In this document: positions 10,049 through 23,959 of the stretch, piece by piece
Layout of the letters: each line of letters opens with the position of its first letter
How positions within the stretch are numbered: position 1 is the stretch's first letter
Source of the DNA: Lineus longissimus
Lineage: Eukaryota > Nemertea > Pilidiophora > Heteronemertea > Lineidae
Direction of reading: 5' to 3'
NCBI RefSeq assembly: GCF_910592395.1
Contig: NC_088314.1
Location: forward strand, 15,289,998 to 15,353,997
Length of the DNA stretch: 64,000 nucleotides
Notes under the pieces: model-generated
Databases searched by the model: none
What the model was told of the DNA's origin: nothing
What the model saw: the letters and a program-made list of their open reading frames with translations, nothing else
Made by a program: the position numbers and the translations under genes

Positions 10049-13000
10049 GTAAGGGCAATTGCGTGTCGCTGCAGTGGAATTTTTCTTCTTTTGTCACTTG
10101 AAATCTTGCAGTCTATTGTACATTCTAAAAAAAACCTAACTTTCCGAAATCGATAATGCATCACTTGAACGACGCGATTCGAATCGAAACAGGTCACGTT
10201 TTCTGCGCTATTCTTTGACTTTTTTTGTATGCAGTCGATAGTGCAGACCACTGATGAAATGAAATATAGTTTCAAGATACATACATGTATGTCGATCTTC
10301 TTTACATTGTCTGAATCAAAAGTTAGATTAATTGAAATTCAATTTATTTTTTTATTTTGTTAGTGCCCATGAGGCTGTTACAGATATAGAGACATATGAT
10401 ACAATAACACGCGATGAAAACAACGAAAATTAAAGACAATAGTCAGGAGGTGATGAAACCCTATAAGACTATAGTTGTAAAGCTAGTTTATATATGCATT
10501 TTTTCTCCTGTAGATTATTGCCTGATATGGCGTTCTCATTTCAAGGCGATTCGCATGGGTGGCTATTGATCTCGTCGACTAATGTGGAGGTCACAAACGT
10601 CAGTAAATTGGCCAGATGGTGAAGCACCGAAAGCGTTAACCTTGAGAAAATATTTCGCCCACTGTCATTTGGGCAAAGCAATAATGGGCGGATCCCTGGT
10701 GAAATGTCCCCTCTTCGTTGTCTTTTGTCGCGACCTCTTGCCATTGTCCAGGCCGCGGCACCGATGGCTGACTCGGGAACTCGTCGCGTTCTTCGCATCG
10801 ACCAGCCCAATGCTTCACAGCCAAATTGACACAATGTACCCAAGCGGAAAATTGCAACACAGAAACGCCACGTCGTTTGACAGCTGCTAACATCTTACAG
10901 GACAAATTGTCAATTATTCTAAAATTATTGCATATTTACCCGCAACGCCCGAACCCCCTCTGTCCACCCCGATATATTTTTGCCTCGAGTTCTAGGGAGT
11001 CTGTTTCGCTGTCAGAGGCGCAGCTTGGCGCCAAGTGGTGGACGGTGGATACCACGGGCACAATGGAGTTTGTTGCCACCATTACTTGCCGTGTGGACGC
11101 GCCCAATGCCCAAACACTGAGTTTTACTTTGCATTTCGTCCGTAGTTAATGAGGCGACAAAATGGAGAGCAAAATTAGTCGTGATTTCATTTTTGATATA
11201 CGTTATACCTTTCATATACCCCCGCAATGAATACCAGACTGTAACTTGCAAAATATACCTGTCTGTAAACAAATGGTATATCATTTCTTGTAAACTACAG
11301 TATGCTGTATATATTGTACCGGCCAAATGTTTTGTTCCTATATTATCAGCAGATGCGACCAAGAGTTATACGGCAAGTGCGGCAAGTGGCTATTGACGAG
11401 CTGCTGGGGAGAGGACGGTGCCTCTTCCTTCCCAGAACGAGGGAGAGACAGTCGCCTTTAGAAATCCTATGACAACTTCAGGTCAAGTGGCCACTAACCA
11501 AGTGGGCTCTCCTTCGAATAACGATAGCGCATCTGGTGCGATGGAGGAACACATCTTTGTCTCTGGTCCATGACGTGCTGGTGCGGTTGGTTTTAGGTAA
11601 CCGTCACTGGGAACGAGGATGTCGGAAGGGGTTTGTATTGTCCCCCGGTAATGTCCAATCAGTGTATCGGGTAGTGGCGATTGTGACGTGTGTACCACTC
11701 TGTTACAACCAAAGAGAAGGCACATCGTTATCAGCACACGGCCGCCTCAGCCATACCTCTCAACAATCACACTGTGAAATGTCCATGTTATCAATGATTT
11801 TAGTATTCTACAATAGACAATTTGTAAAAGATCAATAAGATAAAAACACTAGCAGGTTTTATAGAATCTTGTAAGCTTAGATAATCTATTTGACTTACTG
11901 CAAAAACACAAATAACAAATTATAGAAAACACACTTGTCTCAGCGCACTGCCTCCCATGAATTATTTGAGCATGATTTGCATGTCTGTCTGATCTAAGGT
12001 TAACCACTCAAAGGCTGTCCCATTGACACCAAGCCGATGTTCATAAGTTGCGAGATGAGTGACTGATGTTTGATATTGTGGTTATTGTCGGACCATGTAA
12101 AGATGACAAGTAGGAATACATTTATTTCATATCAAGGCGTCAAAGAAATGCTGAAGGCTCAGGCACAGCACATTCGTTTGTACACAGTTTTCCTAACCGA
12201 TGGATCTTCGCTTGTGTTTACTTCAACACCCGCGCGGCAGAGAAATTAATTTGTGAAGTGGCCTCAAGAAGAGCAGAGATGGCAATTTTTCTGGTGACTA
12301 AACCTGGTCTTCCGAGACCTCTCACTTTCATCGACAATGATGAGGGCATTATATGTCTCTCACTCGCCAATGTCACTTTGATTTCTTCATAACAGTCTAA
12401 GTGAAATCGACAACGCAATGTTTATGCTTGGTCGCTTCAGGGATGGATACAATTTCCCGATCGGCCTCGCGGGACCAATCGGGAGCGAACAGCAGGGTCG
12501 AAATCACCGCCTTTATTGGTCGATTATCACTTAACAATGTAACCTAGACTATCTCCTGTCATCTGTTTTGTACATACCAACAACAATTTTAACTGTCTTA
12601 GAGACATCAATTTGAAGAAAAATGGTTAGAAATACTAAAGAAGGCGGGATCGGGGCCTTAGGGAAATCAGGAAGAATGGCGGCCATCTTGAATGTCACCG
12701 GATGATGAAGTGATCCCTAGAAATAACAATATCGCTTTCTCGCTGATGGCTTTTCTGTAAACATGACGTTAATAGATAAAGATGATGCCAGGATGATGCC
12801 GACCAGAAACCAAGGGCCGCTCAGGGATAATTCGGATGTACCAGCGCCGCATTTCAATTTGTTTGTCTTCGCATAAGCGGCCGATTCTGTTAGCTTTTCT
12901 CGCGGCTTTTGGTCCGAACCGCGAAATATCTTGCTACATTCTAAGCTTGCTTTGTTTGCAAATATTTGTCCATTTGAACATTGAGAGATGATATTACGAA

Positions 13001-14346
13001 AATGACCAAGATTCAGAAACTTGATGCAGCTTAATGATGTTTAGGCGCAAATAGCTTAACCGATTATGGAGATATGAAGTCTGTCCGCATGTCACAAAAT
13101 ATCGTTTGAGTGGGAGACCAACCATATATGACAGTCTTACATGTTTTTGCTTTTCATGTAAGGGATGACGATGCTAATTTGCACGTTATGACTATGCTTT
13201 TCGCCGTGAAATCAGCTTTTAGAATGTAAGGTACCAGCAACTTTCACCAACGATTAACCAATAAAACGAGAAGAGAAAAAAATAGAACCATCTTTCGAAG
13301 TCATCCACTAGACAATCTCGGCAAACGTCTCGATTTTCCTGCATTTATAGGACGTCGCAACGTCATTAAAACATGGTCATTTCAGATATTTTTACCCCTA
13401 GGGCCTGCCGAATCGCGTAGGCGACCAAGCTTTCTTAAAGATGATTGGACCGCGGCGTGTCAATAAGACTGGTTGGCATCGCCGAAGTAGTATCGTAGCA
13501 TAAGTACTGTACCCTGTACTGAAATGAGTACATAGCGGGATTGTCGGTTGCGCCAAAAATAAACTATTTTGAATTGATTAATTAATAAAACTCGTATTTC
13601 TGCTGTTCTGGGAAAAACAAATCTGAAAACTTGCAATCTATTTGGGAAACATTGTTCGCGCACTAACCACCAACCAAAATGATTGATATAGTCAGCTAGC
13701 AAAGCCATCCTTTTAAAACAGGGCGAAATCTTCAATAGCACTGTCTCACTTTTCTCCAAACGTTAAATAGAACACCTCAATTAAAACTTCACGGATTTTA
13801 TGTGAAAGGTTTCAAAACCTCACAAGATTGTATTACCCGGGGCCGCTACGGTCGAGGCGGGAATTGGTAATTACCTTAAGATCACCGAGATAGAGACATG
13901 CCAGAATGATGATAGAGCCGCGTTCAATACGGAACCTTCCTTAACTAATTGGATGTTGTTGTCAGCTGGCCTTCAGCTGGATCCAATCTATCGCAGCCAT
14001 TAAGGGCAAAGGAAATTTAGTCCAATTCAGAAGAGGTTCAAGAGCTTTTATGAAGATTTTGATGACATTCAGTGGGGCTCCAATACTTTTTCGAGACATT
14101 TATTTCAAAAACGACGCAAGTTAAATCGATATATCGCAGGTTCAATGATCTGTAACCCATAATTTTTTAATTCAAATTGATTCACAACTTACCGTCTTCT
14201 CAAGCAATACACATACTCATACTATTATGTTGGACTTCGTGCAGAAAAAGTGGGAATAATCCTTTTATTGAGGCATGTAGCAAAAATCAACCATTGCATG
14301 TAATGCGTATGATATACGGAACCGTATCTAGGGTGAGGGACGCGTA
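10049..14346. other. Non-coding stretch, no gene seen
   Basis: The block 10.5-11.8 kb is GC-richer and has overlapping frames of 100-116 codons on both strands (for example 11,012-11,362 minus). None shows a known domain, and simultaneous frames on both strands point to composition rather than coding. A GC-rich patch at 12,430-12,530 contains CCAAT-like boxes (ACCAATCGGG) and could be regulatory, but this is not supported further. Confidence 0.5.
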
Positions 14347-14362
14347 CCCCCCCCCCCCCCCC
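14347..14362 (+). repeat. Poly-C run, 16 bp
   Basis: Sixteen consecutive C, followed by an A-rich stretch. One of at least six C or G homopolymers of more than 10 bases in the window. Confidence 0.95.
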
Positions 14363-17300
14363 AAACAAAAAACAAAAGTACAAAACAAATCTTAATTCTT
14401 TATCGTGATTGCAAACATGGCACAAGGGCTACAAAGCCTAATATCGCAACACTAACAAAAATTACAAACAGGCACAGCATGTCGTTAAAACGTTATTTCA
14501 CCATGATCTTCATACGAAGTAATAAGCACATCAGGTTGTGAATGTTAAGCCCTTGAGACTTCAAGAGGACTTTTCGCATCTATGATTTTTTTTCTGTATA
14601 TCATTTGGTCCAATGAAACAAGACCTGGCCTGTTGAAATGCGACATTTTGGAGCCGCATGCGGTATTGTAAATCTCGCGAAAGGAGGTTAATTCCATGAT
14701 CTAATGAGGGTTAGTACTAGGTCTATATATACATTTTTGCATATATATTGAGTCCTGAGAAACCTGGTGAAAATGCTGCCGTCTTTGCAAAGAGAGGCTA
14801 TTCTGTGGAGAAGCATTTATAATGGAAATTTCTGAAACAATTTGTAGCATTGGGAACGCCTTATAAGATGAATTGTATTCAAGACCAGGGCTGAAATCAC
14901 ACCTCAAAGCATCTAGTTTAAAAACAAAATCTGGGGAGGACCACTCCCACTCAATAATGGTGTAGGAAAATATAACTGGCTTTATTGGTGTGGACATTGA
15001 AATCCTTAAAGTCTGCAATAAAAAAATGTAAGTCTTTATAAGAGTACTAGGCCTAAACCTGGCGTCTGATTTAGGACGGTTTTATGTTTTTACTGAACCA
15101 CGTTCTAGGTCAGAAATAGGACCCTGTATTCGAAAAATTTTGGGCATCCTAAAACACGCCTGAAACCACGCTAAGAAGTGAACAAACAAAATGACGCCCT
15201 TCGTTTATGGTATTCGTTTACGTCTTATAATATGACCTGCACTGGCATTCTAAACCTATTGCGTCAGGTCTCACTTCTGATCAGAAAAGGGGTGACCCAT
15301 TTAGCACAACTTGACATCAGTGCAAAAAGAGCACATTATTTCGGCCTGGCATGGCAAAATCTGTACGTTTTTGACTACCTGTACTCTTCACAGCTCTGGT
15401 TACGGATTCAGCCACCGAACTAGATCTAAGTACACCAAAAGAAACGTGATAGGCAATCTTAATCGTTTGCAAACGCAAGGTAAACACGTACTTATGGTGA
15501 ACATCATCGGCAGGGTGTCACGGGACGTGAGGAACCTGATGTCAAGTGGCCTACTCTTGGGGTAAGTCTAAACTATTAGTGTTTTCGTGGACAAACAATA
15601 CACTTACAAGACGGGGAATGTTCCTGTCGCCAACGGGCCAGAGAACCGTGGTTCAAGTCCCAAAAGCCCCGACCTGTCGGCGACAAACGAAATATTACTG
15701 CAAATCCATCGTGGACTTGAGTTTCAATTATATACAAATTGCAAGGTTTGGGACACTCGAGGGCGCGATTTACCCCACTTCACAACTGAAGTGTACACAT
15801 TGGCTTTTGTTACCAGACCCTCGAGCTGGGCTGTTGATGGCTAAGTGTCATTGTGGAAATCAGACCCATAGACTTTGGTGTTTCATCATTGGTGTGATTC
15901 CTTACACTTGATCCCCTCGGTCGCCTCCAATTCTTTACTCTCCCATCAAATTACACATTCGAGTGCTCAAAAGTTCTTCACGTATTGTCACAACTGATAT
16001 TTTTGGCCTCTAATTTTTTTAATTGTCTCAAAATTTTCATTTCCGTTTTCGTCCCCTTTTGAGAGTAATGGTTTGATTTGGGTCGGCAGTTTTTTCTGAC
16101 CCTACACCGGATTACAATAGTATGTAGAGATACGCACTTTCCTCCTTTACACTTTAATGAAAATTTATCCTTGCATTCTGCTTGTGATTTTGTGCGAGGG
16201 CAATTTCAAGAGCAATTTCAGTGATGAATAGTGTGAGTAAATAAGGATTAAACTCGTAAAAATTAAATAACCATATGCACAAATAAATATTCGAGGGTGA
16301 ATAACGTTAAAAGTATTAAAAATAAACGGATGACGTTCTAACGCCTTGTCAATATGATACTCAATTGCAGTCGTAGTCGATCTCCTAGGTGTAATATGTC
16401 GCCAGGTTATTGCAACATCTCACAAGTGATTTTAGAGAGCTTTATAATGATAAAAAATATACACGGATTTAGAATATTTCGTCAAAGGGTAACTGAGTAT
16501 TTAGATTATACCGCAGAACCCATCTACAGGGGAAAAAACTTAGGACTGACAAGTAATGTCCTCAATAAAGTGGTCAAATTGGATGGAATTGACCAGTTAA
16601 ATTCCTAAATCAGCGTCTTTAGAGAGGGTTTCCTGTCAACAGAGGTTTTCGTTAGACGGGGTTTGATCCTCGGTACATATATTTACTCGCGCTTCGCAAT
16701 CAGTTTGAGAAGAAGTGAGAACCTTCACTATAGGCTCTCCACTAAATATTTTCTTGCTTACCGGATGGGGTAGGTGGCAGGTTATTTTCTTTTGTATGGG
16801 GTGTAAACAGCCTTTTGGCAGGCGCCTGGCATAGAGATATGAGTTTGGGAAATAAAAAGTCTCTCGTTAGTAGAGATTTGGTTCGTCACAAATTATGCAA
16901 AACGCCTTTGGTACCATAGGCAGCGGCAACGAGTCACTCATCAACCAGAGTGCTGCTTTAAACCTATATCAATGCCGAATAGGCTAAACGTACCAACGAG
17001 ATAACTATAAGCCGATCACGACCTGTCGGGCCGTTGCCCTCTCCAGCAAGGTTGAGTTGCTATTTTCACCCATTCGGGAGAGAAGGCAACTACTCATTTG
17101 GAGAGAGGTGTAATTTAGCCTCGGCAGCGTGCAACCGCGCCTCATTTCTGACTAATAGCTCTGGGAACATTCTATTTGCCAAGTCAAGTGAGGGAGACAA
17201 CTCGGAGAATATTAGCGAACGTCTGGTGTCCAGTAATAATTAAAGGACCGTGATCACAGGGCTTGAAAGCTGCGTTAATCTTCGTTTAGGCACGCCGGGG

Positions 17301-19873
17301 TCCTTGGCATTGATGCGAGGGGCCGCCCAGGAACAACAGACTGCCCATGTAATAACACCAGCACGACTTGAAGATCGGACGCTGCGGACTCGCATTGATG
17401 CCGCCCTCTCTGCTCTGCTCGCCGGTGCACCTGAAATTAAAAAGCAATCGCCTAAAGATCACTGAAGCGGAAGTGTGCCTATTAAATGTTTCAGTAAGAC
17501 GGTCAAGTGTTTTCTTTAATAGAGGGGAGACTAAGAACGTGAGAATCAGGCAGATCTGAGTCTGGGCTAATCATTTCCGGCGCTGCAGCTTTCGATTCTG
17601 AGTGTCGCATCGTAATAAAAGTACAAGTAGTCGTCAATTGACATGAAAATGATAATTCACTCCCAAAAAAACCGCAAACGCAATTAACACAAGTTATAGC
17701 TAATCAACATCATTTCAAAGAAATTTTATGTTTATTACAACGTCCTTGAGGGCGTGAAATCCAGCGGATTGGGTTTGTAAATCTAGTGCGATGATCACAA
17801 TTATGTGGAGTCATTGTGATTCAATGTGTTTTCCGATAGTATCAAAAGTTGAAAACAATGTGCATTACATGATTGAAAATATAAGGGAACGTTTTTCGGA
17901 TGTCATTTTTGTTCTTACAGTATTTGCCCCTCCTTGGCTTCAGACCTTACAACATCTACTTGGTTTTTGAAAGTCAACAATCAGCGTCGTCAGTCGTCGA
18001 CGCCTAAAAATGGATTGAAATACCTTAATTGGTAACAAAATTGGCGAATTAGTTCTTGGAATGGAACGGCGAAACCGATCGGGTCCATTCGTTTGTATTT
18101 AGGAACCGTAAAGTGGCTCCCCTGAAAAAAATGTGGTGGAATAAAGAAATTCCCTCGACCGAGTTCTGGACCAATTCTAAGGACAGACGAATAGAAACAA
18201 AATGTTGCGTGTAATTGGCAACTAAGAGTTGATTTCTATTTTTAAATGAGGAAAAGACCACAACTCGTAAAACCTTATGTTGTTTTGGAACTAATTAATT
18301 GATTTTAAGATAAAAAATCCTTTAAGATTGGAAACGATTTTAATTCATCACCCAGGTCAAACAGTTTTCAAGGGTCGAAATTGTGGTACATATTGTCCTC
18401 CAACATAAATGTAGCCGAGAGAAAATGACAAAAAAATTATAGCCCGAAGAATGAACTGTTTTGGTAAGAAATGACAACAGAAATGACTTGAAGCTTTCAG
18501 AAAGGTATTTATTTATGTGTAATAACTTTTAGAAAGTGCAGGATGTCATTATAAAAACTAAAGGTCAAGGGTGTTAATTTACAGTGCTGATATTTTCAAA
18601 TTTGCATTCTGTTTTTATAATGGGGTTTTCCTAACAGTTTCAGGCAATGAAAAATCTGAGCGATAGTATTTTTCCTCGTGAAATCCTCTTTGAAAAGAAC
18701 TCAACCGTTTTTCAAAAAAGAGCCAGTTAAAAAAGACAGGTCATTTTTTATAGAAGCTTTTAGTGACAAATAGTAATCAATGTCACAACTTTTCTTTATT
18801 CTTTTAACCTCAAATGACGATGAAAAAGTCCCAGGGTAATTCTATCCCCCGATATCCCTCGTCAAAGATGAGCTCCTGTTAATTTCTTTTGGTTTTGTTC
18901 TGTCCATAAGGGCAAACTTCCTAAAATTCTTTGCGCTATTCGCTCATCAGCGTTCCCTGTCCGGTTGATGATTTGTTTATTACATTCGAATGATTCGATG
19001 CCACGACATTTGTGTTATTAGGCTAAAAAAAGGTGAGGTATCAAACAGCTGGGTGTGCTCTTCTTACATATAAAGATCATGCAGGCTAGTTCTCTGAAGG
19101 TCTGCCAAATTTTTGCCATTGCGAGCGGGGAAAAAAACTGAATAACTGAAAATTCTGTAACCGCATAACCAAGATTCACCCTGGAGTTAAGGTTAAAAAG
19201 TGCGGGAGCAGTCTATAACACAATTAGAAGTAGCCTCTGCCAATTAACGACGAGGGCGGAACCGCCAGGATACTGGGTGGCTATAGAACGAAAAAAGAAA
19301 ATGAAACCACGGGTTCACGGCGGTTTTAACATTTATACAACCCAACCAATTAGCCTGAGGAATGGAGAAAACGCGCGATGCGTACTTTACATTCGAACTC
19401 GTCGAAAGAAATCAAAATCTTGTTTTGCCTCCAAAATAGATTTTACCAATTAGTCTTGGGTTTTCGGAGTGACCTGCTCACCAGGGTAGCTCCTCGTGGC
19501 CAATTAGGACATACCTGGGTGAGTTGTTGGTACCGAACTGGCCAGCACGGATCCGGACAATGGTAGGGACGGATCGACCGGAGAAATATCCCGGGGTTAT
19601 GTCCGAGATAATAAGATGTTTCCATAAAATGACCAATTAAACTGGCAAAAACGGCGAGGTGTAATGAAGTAGAACTTGCACTATGTAGCACCGCTGATAT
19701 CAAAGTCGGGCGCCACTTTCACTTGCAGAATATTCCTTTGGACCTTAAGGTTAGCATGTTAATGGTACAGTTGCTCTTTTATTCGACAGAAAAGACAGTT
19801 TTGCTAAGAGTACTTTCTACGTTGTTTGACCTCTTGTGGCAATCACGAAACCCTCGATCATTATGTGTGTAGC
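14363..19873. other. Non-coding stretch, no gene seen
   Basis: Frames at 15,178-15,911 (up to 121 codons) and 17,034-17,465 (69 and 71 codons) are not recognised. The 17.0-17.5 kb block is GC-richer than its flanks. A B-box-like GGTTCAAGTCCC at 15,650-15,661 lacks a correctly spaced A box and is not called a tRNA. Confidence 0.5.
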
Positions 19874-20013
19874 GGTAGGTTTCCAACGCAAACGATTACG
19901 CACGCGTTACGGCTTGTTATTTTAAGCATTTGCGCATTAACAATAACCTTTTGCTTTGCGTTGTCGCATGCGCTGTGCGATTAAATCAAAATCGCCTATA
20001 GTGGAAACCTACC
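19874..20013. mobile_element. 140-bp MITE with 12-bp TIRs
   Basis: The ends GGTAGGTTTCCA (19874-19885) and TGGAAACCTACC (20002-20013) are perfect reverse complements. The interior contains the palindromic GTCGCATGCGC and GCGATTAAATC words also seen in the foldback at 2.0-2.3 kb, suggesting related families. I cannot define a target-site duplication, and the interior has no frame. Confidence 0.65.
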
Positions 20014-22609
20014 TTTCCGATTTCTATGAAACAGCGCATGATTCGCCTTCGTGATAAAACATTTGGTTGGATAAGAATAACAAGAAAATAAAATGATACA
20101 TTTACCTAATATCATAAAACCTCTTGCATGATGTTTCTAAAGCACCGTGCAAACTGATGATTTTTATTGCAGCAACAAGCGTCAACTATCGTTTCGATGA
20201 GTTATTAGAAGATCGCTCAATTCTGCGGGAAAAATTGGTAACAAATCAATTTAGATGAGATATTATGTGCTGGTTCCTGCGATCGCTTATCCTTGTCGCA
20301 GCCATCTGCGATGACCACCGCAAACAAGCGACTTCTGTCAAATACGATGATAAGAAAGCGCAGCGACAGAAATCGCTCGCTTTCGAGGCGCTATTGTCAC
20401 TAACGAACAGTTATTTTGCAGCGAAGTTGACTTTGTCGCTCTTAAAACGAAATGCAAAAGTTTTTGAGGCCGTTGCTGCTTTTACATGTACCAAAGTGTA
20501 TTCAATAAGAAGATCCCATATTCACTTCCCTTTAACCTTTTGTCGTTCCAATGCACCAGCGAACTACAGTGTAAATCCCATTGAAAACCAAGCACTCTCG
20601 CTGGCGTGATTGAGGTGCTAAAGACGAATGACTACCTCGAGCCAGACAGGCGTAGGCCTGCCAATACGGATACTGCAGCCGCCGTGGAAGAAAAAATCAC
20701 TCCTAATCTTTTTACCGTATTTACTCTGTGTCAATTGGATTGTTGAGAGGTGATAACCAAACATCGCCACGCGGGGCGATTATAGTCATACCATGCACAC
20801 CCGTGACCCGGGGGCGATTTTTTGTCTCCATCGGCGCCGGGAATCATCTATCGAATGCTTGAGGCAACGTGCCAATGAAATAAATCAAAGCAGCCACACG
20901 CTGTCATTGCCTATCATCACTCTTACTTCAATATAAGCCGCTTTATTAAAGGACGGCCCATTTCACGAAATCCTTGCAACATCACAACATGGCATAGCAC
21001 TGCATGCGTGTACAAAGAATACGGTGATGATGAGGTGAGGTTAACTTTGTAAGGTTAAGCAAACACTATTGTCTTCACTCCCCTAGTGTTTTCATAAACA
21101 CTTAATTATCTTTTCATCTCAGTAGATGATTGGTGACATAAGTTACGCCTGGGGAAATGTAACGTGTCAGGCCGTGATCTTCTTGATTAAACTTGAAGTC
21201 TCATCCTTAATGAACTGTCTCGGGATTTGATATACTTAATATATGCTAGTGCACCATCATAAAACATATTGGAAAACTTTGAAATATGTTACACATGATC
21301 CGATAGTTTCTTTGTTCGAAATCCTTCTGTTCTTTGACTGATTGCTTGGCCAGATACATCAAATCAAAATTAGCTTCAGCGCCACCCTCGGATTTTCGTC
21401 TGACAAAAACCTCTCATCATTTTGCATGATTTTTTTCAAAAGGTTTCTGGAGGATCTTCCGAATAAAATGATCAGAAATCACTTGTTCTCCGGCAGCTCA
21501 TGAATGGATGATCTTGAGAAGAATCATGATATTATCGTTTATCGCTGATCTGATCGTGCTTTTAGGAGTGAGATGTCAAAGAAGGTAACTCTGAAAGGGT
21601 ATGTGGCGACTACCAAGGGTCTACTAAGAGTCCGCTCTACTCATTTTTTAATTAAAAACTTCTCCTTACGCTAAAGTAATCATACATTTTAGCCTTACAA
21701 GGTGTTGCAGGTGTTGATTGTCATATAATTAAAACCTCCCTGTGGAGAAAATAATCGGGATACACCCACGAGCATAATAATCAGGTGATGAGGATTCATT
21801 TTGAAGTGCCACAAGTAACATATCTTACTGCCTCCCCGATGGTATTAAAAGGAAGTAGTCAACTTCCATTCTAAACCATGCGTAACAAAGCCAAGAAAGA
21901 TTAAGTGATGGGGCGGTCGTGCAATTGCTTTTTGTATAATCATTATTATTTCTAGAAGTGCTTGATTGGCACTGATTTCTCTCCAGCATTGAGTTGGTTT
22001 TATTGACTACATTTTTTCATAACAACCATTGCAATAGCTATAGAAAATGACAAAACGCAAAAGGTCACTTTGGTACCTGGTTTTGATGGTAATCCGTATA
22101 ATGAATTTTTAGTTTTTCGCTAAACAAAACGACAATACATTACACGGCCACCCCATCAACAAAAAACGAAAACAAAGGGTTACGATGGGAACCTTCCTTC
22201 GCAAACATGTATGTACATGTATATTTGTGATATTTCGATTCCTCATCATGTTTTCCATTTTTCATGTGGCAATTGCAACCTTTCTTAGTCGACAATTTGT
22301 TTATGGTGGGTAAAGGTATCAATTTGCCAAAAAAATACGTGCTTACCTGGAAAGGAAATGACGACACAAAAGAAACAAACAAAAGATTAGTTCAATTTGA
22401 GGGGCGCCGCCGTATGTACTATTTTTATCCGATTATATATCATTACTCCTCCGGCCTTGTTTCTATTCTGTTGCAAAGGTAAACCAACCGTGTTGTTGAA
22501 CTTTAACCAAACTTACATGCTATGCTGTCAGCAAGCATTTGACTGAATTGTAAACAATGTTACGAATAATTGTAATCTGCTAAGGAAACTTTAAAAAGTA
22601 TGATATAAG
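20014..22609. other. Non-coding stretch, possible diverged repeat
   Basis: At 20,265-20,460 the words GCGATCGC, GTCGCAG, AAGCGAC and CAGCGACAG recur on both strands. They resemble the 2.0-kb and 19.9-kb elements, and a plus-strand frame of 114 codons there is probably repeat-derived. The rest (20.6-22.6 kb) shows no gene. Confidence 0.45.
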
Positions 22610-22627
22610 CAATGTTATATAACATTG
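22610..22627. repeat. 18-bp perfect palindrome
   Basis: CAATGTTATATAACATTG reads the same on both strands. It is AT-rich and probably without function, but it is exact. Confidence 0.7.
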
Positions 22628-23331
22628 TAAACAAAAAGAAATTGCTATTTAAACTTTTTTGTGTACAAAACATTCTTGTGAGTTGACAATAAAAATTACA
22701 AATTACAAAAATTTATATCATAAACACTACAACGGATTCAATTCTCTGATATTTGACGAGGAATCACTAGTGCCACATGTCCCAAAAAGATGTTTTTTTA
22801 TACTACATTCTGTACCTGCATGTAGAACGACTGAGACAGAGAGGAGCGGTTGTTTTCTTCTGTACCCCGGGAGTTGCCTTCAGAATGAATACTTCAGCTT
22901 ACTTGTTATTGACAGTTTTACGCATCTTTTTAATGACCTGACAAAGAATGTGAAAAACAATATAACTGTGACACCATTTACGTTTTGGTGGCGTTAAGTG
23001 TTCCTCCTTATACGTCATTCGCGTACGTACAACCGGAAGGGCAGGGCTCGGGAAGGCGTTGATGTACAGTAAGTAGTCAGATTCGGAAGAATAATGTTCT
23101 ATTTTTAAAGTGATGCCTTTTACGTCAAATATTATTGACGTCCCATGGGCTTTTTGATTGCCCATGTGTACAATCTGTGTCAAGGGTGTTTTCCCACGTT
23201 TCGTAGAAATATAGTTATGTTTAATTCTGTAAATCTTCAGTTGTATTAAAAATGTAGAGGCCTACTGGCCGTTCTCTCAAATATTTTAACAAGCTCAACT
23301 TTTCAAGTCCTTACTAAAAGTTGGCCTCCTT
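22628..23331. other. Non-coding stretch, no gene seen
   Basis: Frames at 22,659-22,997 plus and 22,899-23,183 minus overlap on opposite strands and match nothing known to me. Confidence 0.5.
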
Positions 23332-23450
23332 ATCCGACACGAAGGCTATAACGAAAAACGAATTATATGTAACCGAAAAAATTACATGCAGAAATACAAA
23401 TAATTCGTCGTCGTGAATCGTATTGCCTTCGTTATGCGGAACATCACGAT
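23332..23450. repeat. Imperfect inverted repeat, MITE-like
   Basis: The left arm, containing ACGAAGGC, TAACGA and CGAATTAT (about 23,338-23,366), is mirrored by ATAATTCG and TGCCTTCGTTA (about 23,401-23,440). Spacing differs between the arms and the ends are unclear, so this is a degraded inverted repeat at best. Confidence 0.35.
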
Positions 23451-23533
23451 ACACTATCCGTAACCATTCACGAACTTAATTTTGCTTTTTTGACAGGACT
23501 CGCACAGAGACTGTATTGTAAAAAGTGATTTGA

Positions 23534-23830
23534 TATGACCAAAAACCGTATTCCCCTTTACTTTTATCATCGTCACTGACATTACGGAATGATGCTTTGC
23601 AATCACTGAACGTAGTACGAGATAGTCCTGACAGTAAGAAGAAAAATCAACACAGACAGGAAGAGATAATGCATACTGTCAACTGCAAGGCTCGGTTACA
23701 GTATGAAAAAATTGCAGACCTGACGTTCTCACCTTCACAGCGTGAGAAAGCCAACAGGCTGACGGCAGATACTAACCTCTATATCCTGAAAGATGACACA
23801 GTTAAACACACTGTGCGCATGTATCTGTAG
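23534..23830 (+). CDS. Candidate small or terminal coding frame, unknown product
   Basis: The frame is open from 23,534 to the stop TAG at 23,828-23,830. The first in-frame ATG is at 23,669 and gives 53 residues (MHTVNCKARLQYEKIADL...), hydrophilic and rich in K, R, D and E, ending ...VRMYL. A little over half of the third positions from that ATG are G or C, more than expected from the local composition. I see no domain and no polyadenylation signal close by. It could be a terminal exon, a fragment of an old transposon protein, or chance. The amino-acid pattern looks protein-like, but the length is within random expectation. Confidence 0.25.
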   Translation, partial: YDQKPYSPLLLSSSLTLRNDALQSLNVVRDSPDSKKKNQHRQEEIMHTVNCKARLQYEKIADLTFSPSQREKANRLTADTNLYILKDDTVKHTVRMYL

Positions 23831-23946
23831 TTAAATTGCAACTGTGTGCATTTTCCCTAGTTGTCGTGATGCTTATTATAAGCCATTTAACGTGTGCATA
23901 CTTTTAAACATGGTAAAAATTGGGGATGCCTCTAAAATTCACCAGA

Positions 23947-23959
23947 CCCCCCCCCCCCC
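23947..23959 (+). repeat. Poly-C run, 13 bp
   Basis: Thirteen consecutive C, an exact homopolymer and slippage-prone. Confidence 0.95.

Noticed and set aside
10541-11362. Overlapping 89-116-codon frames on both strands as a gene
   Set aside because: Opposite-strand frames of similar length reflect local GC-rich composition. No domain or splice support.
15620-15700. tRNA-like sequence with GGTTCAAGTCCC
   Set aside because: A B-box match only. The A-box-like TCGCCAACGGG is about 25 nt away instead of 42-45, and no acceptor stem closes.
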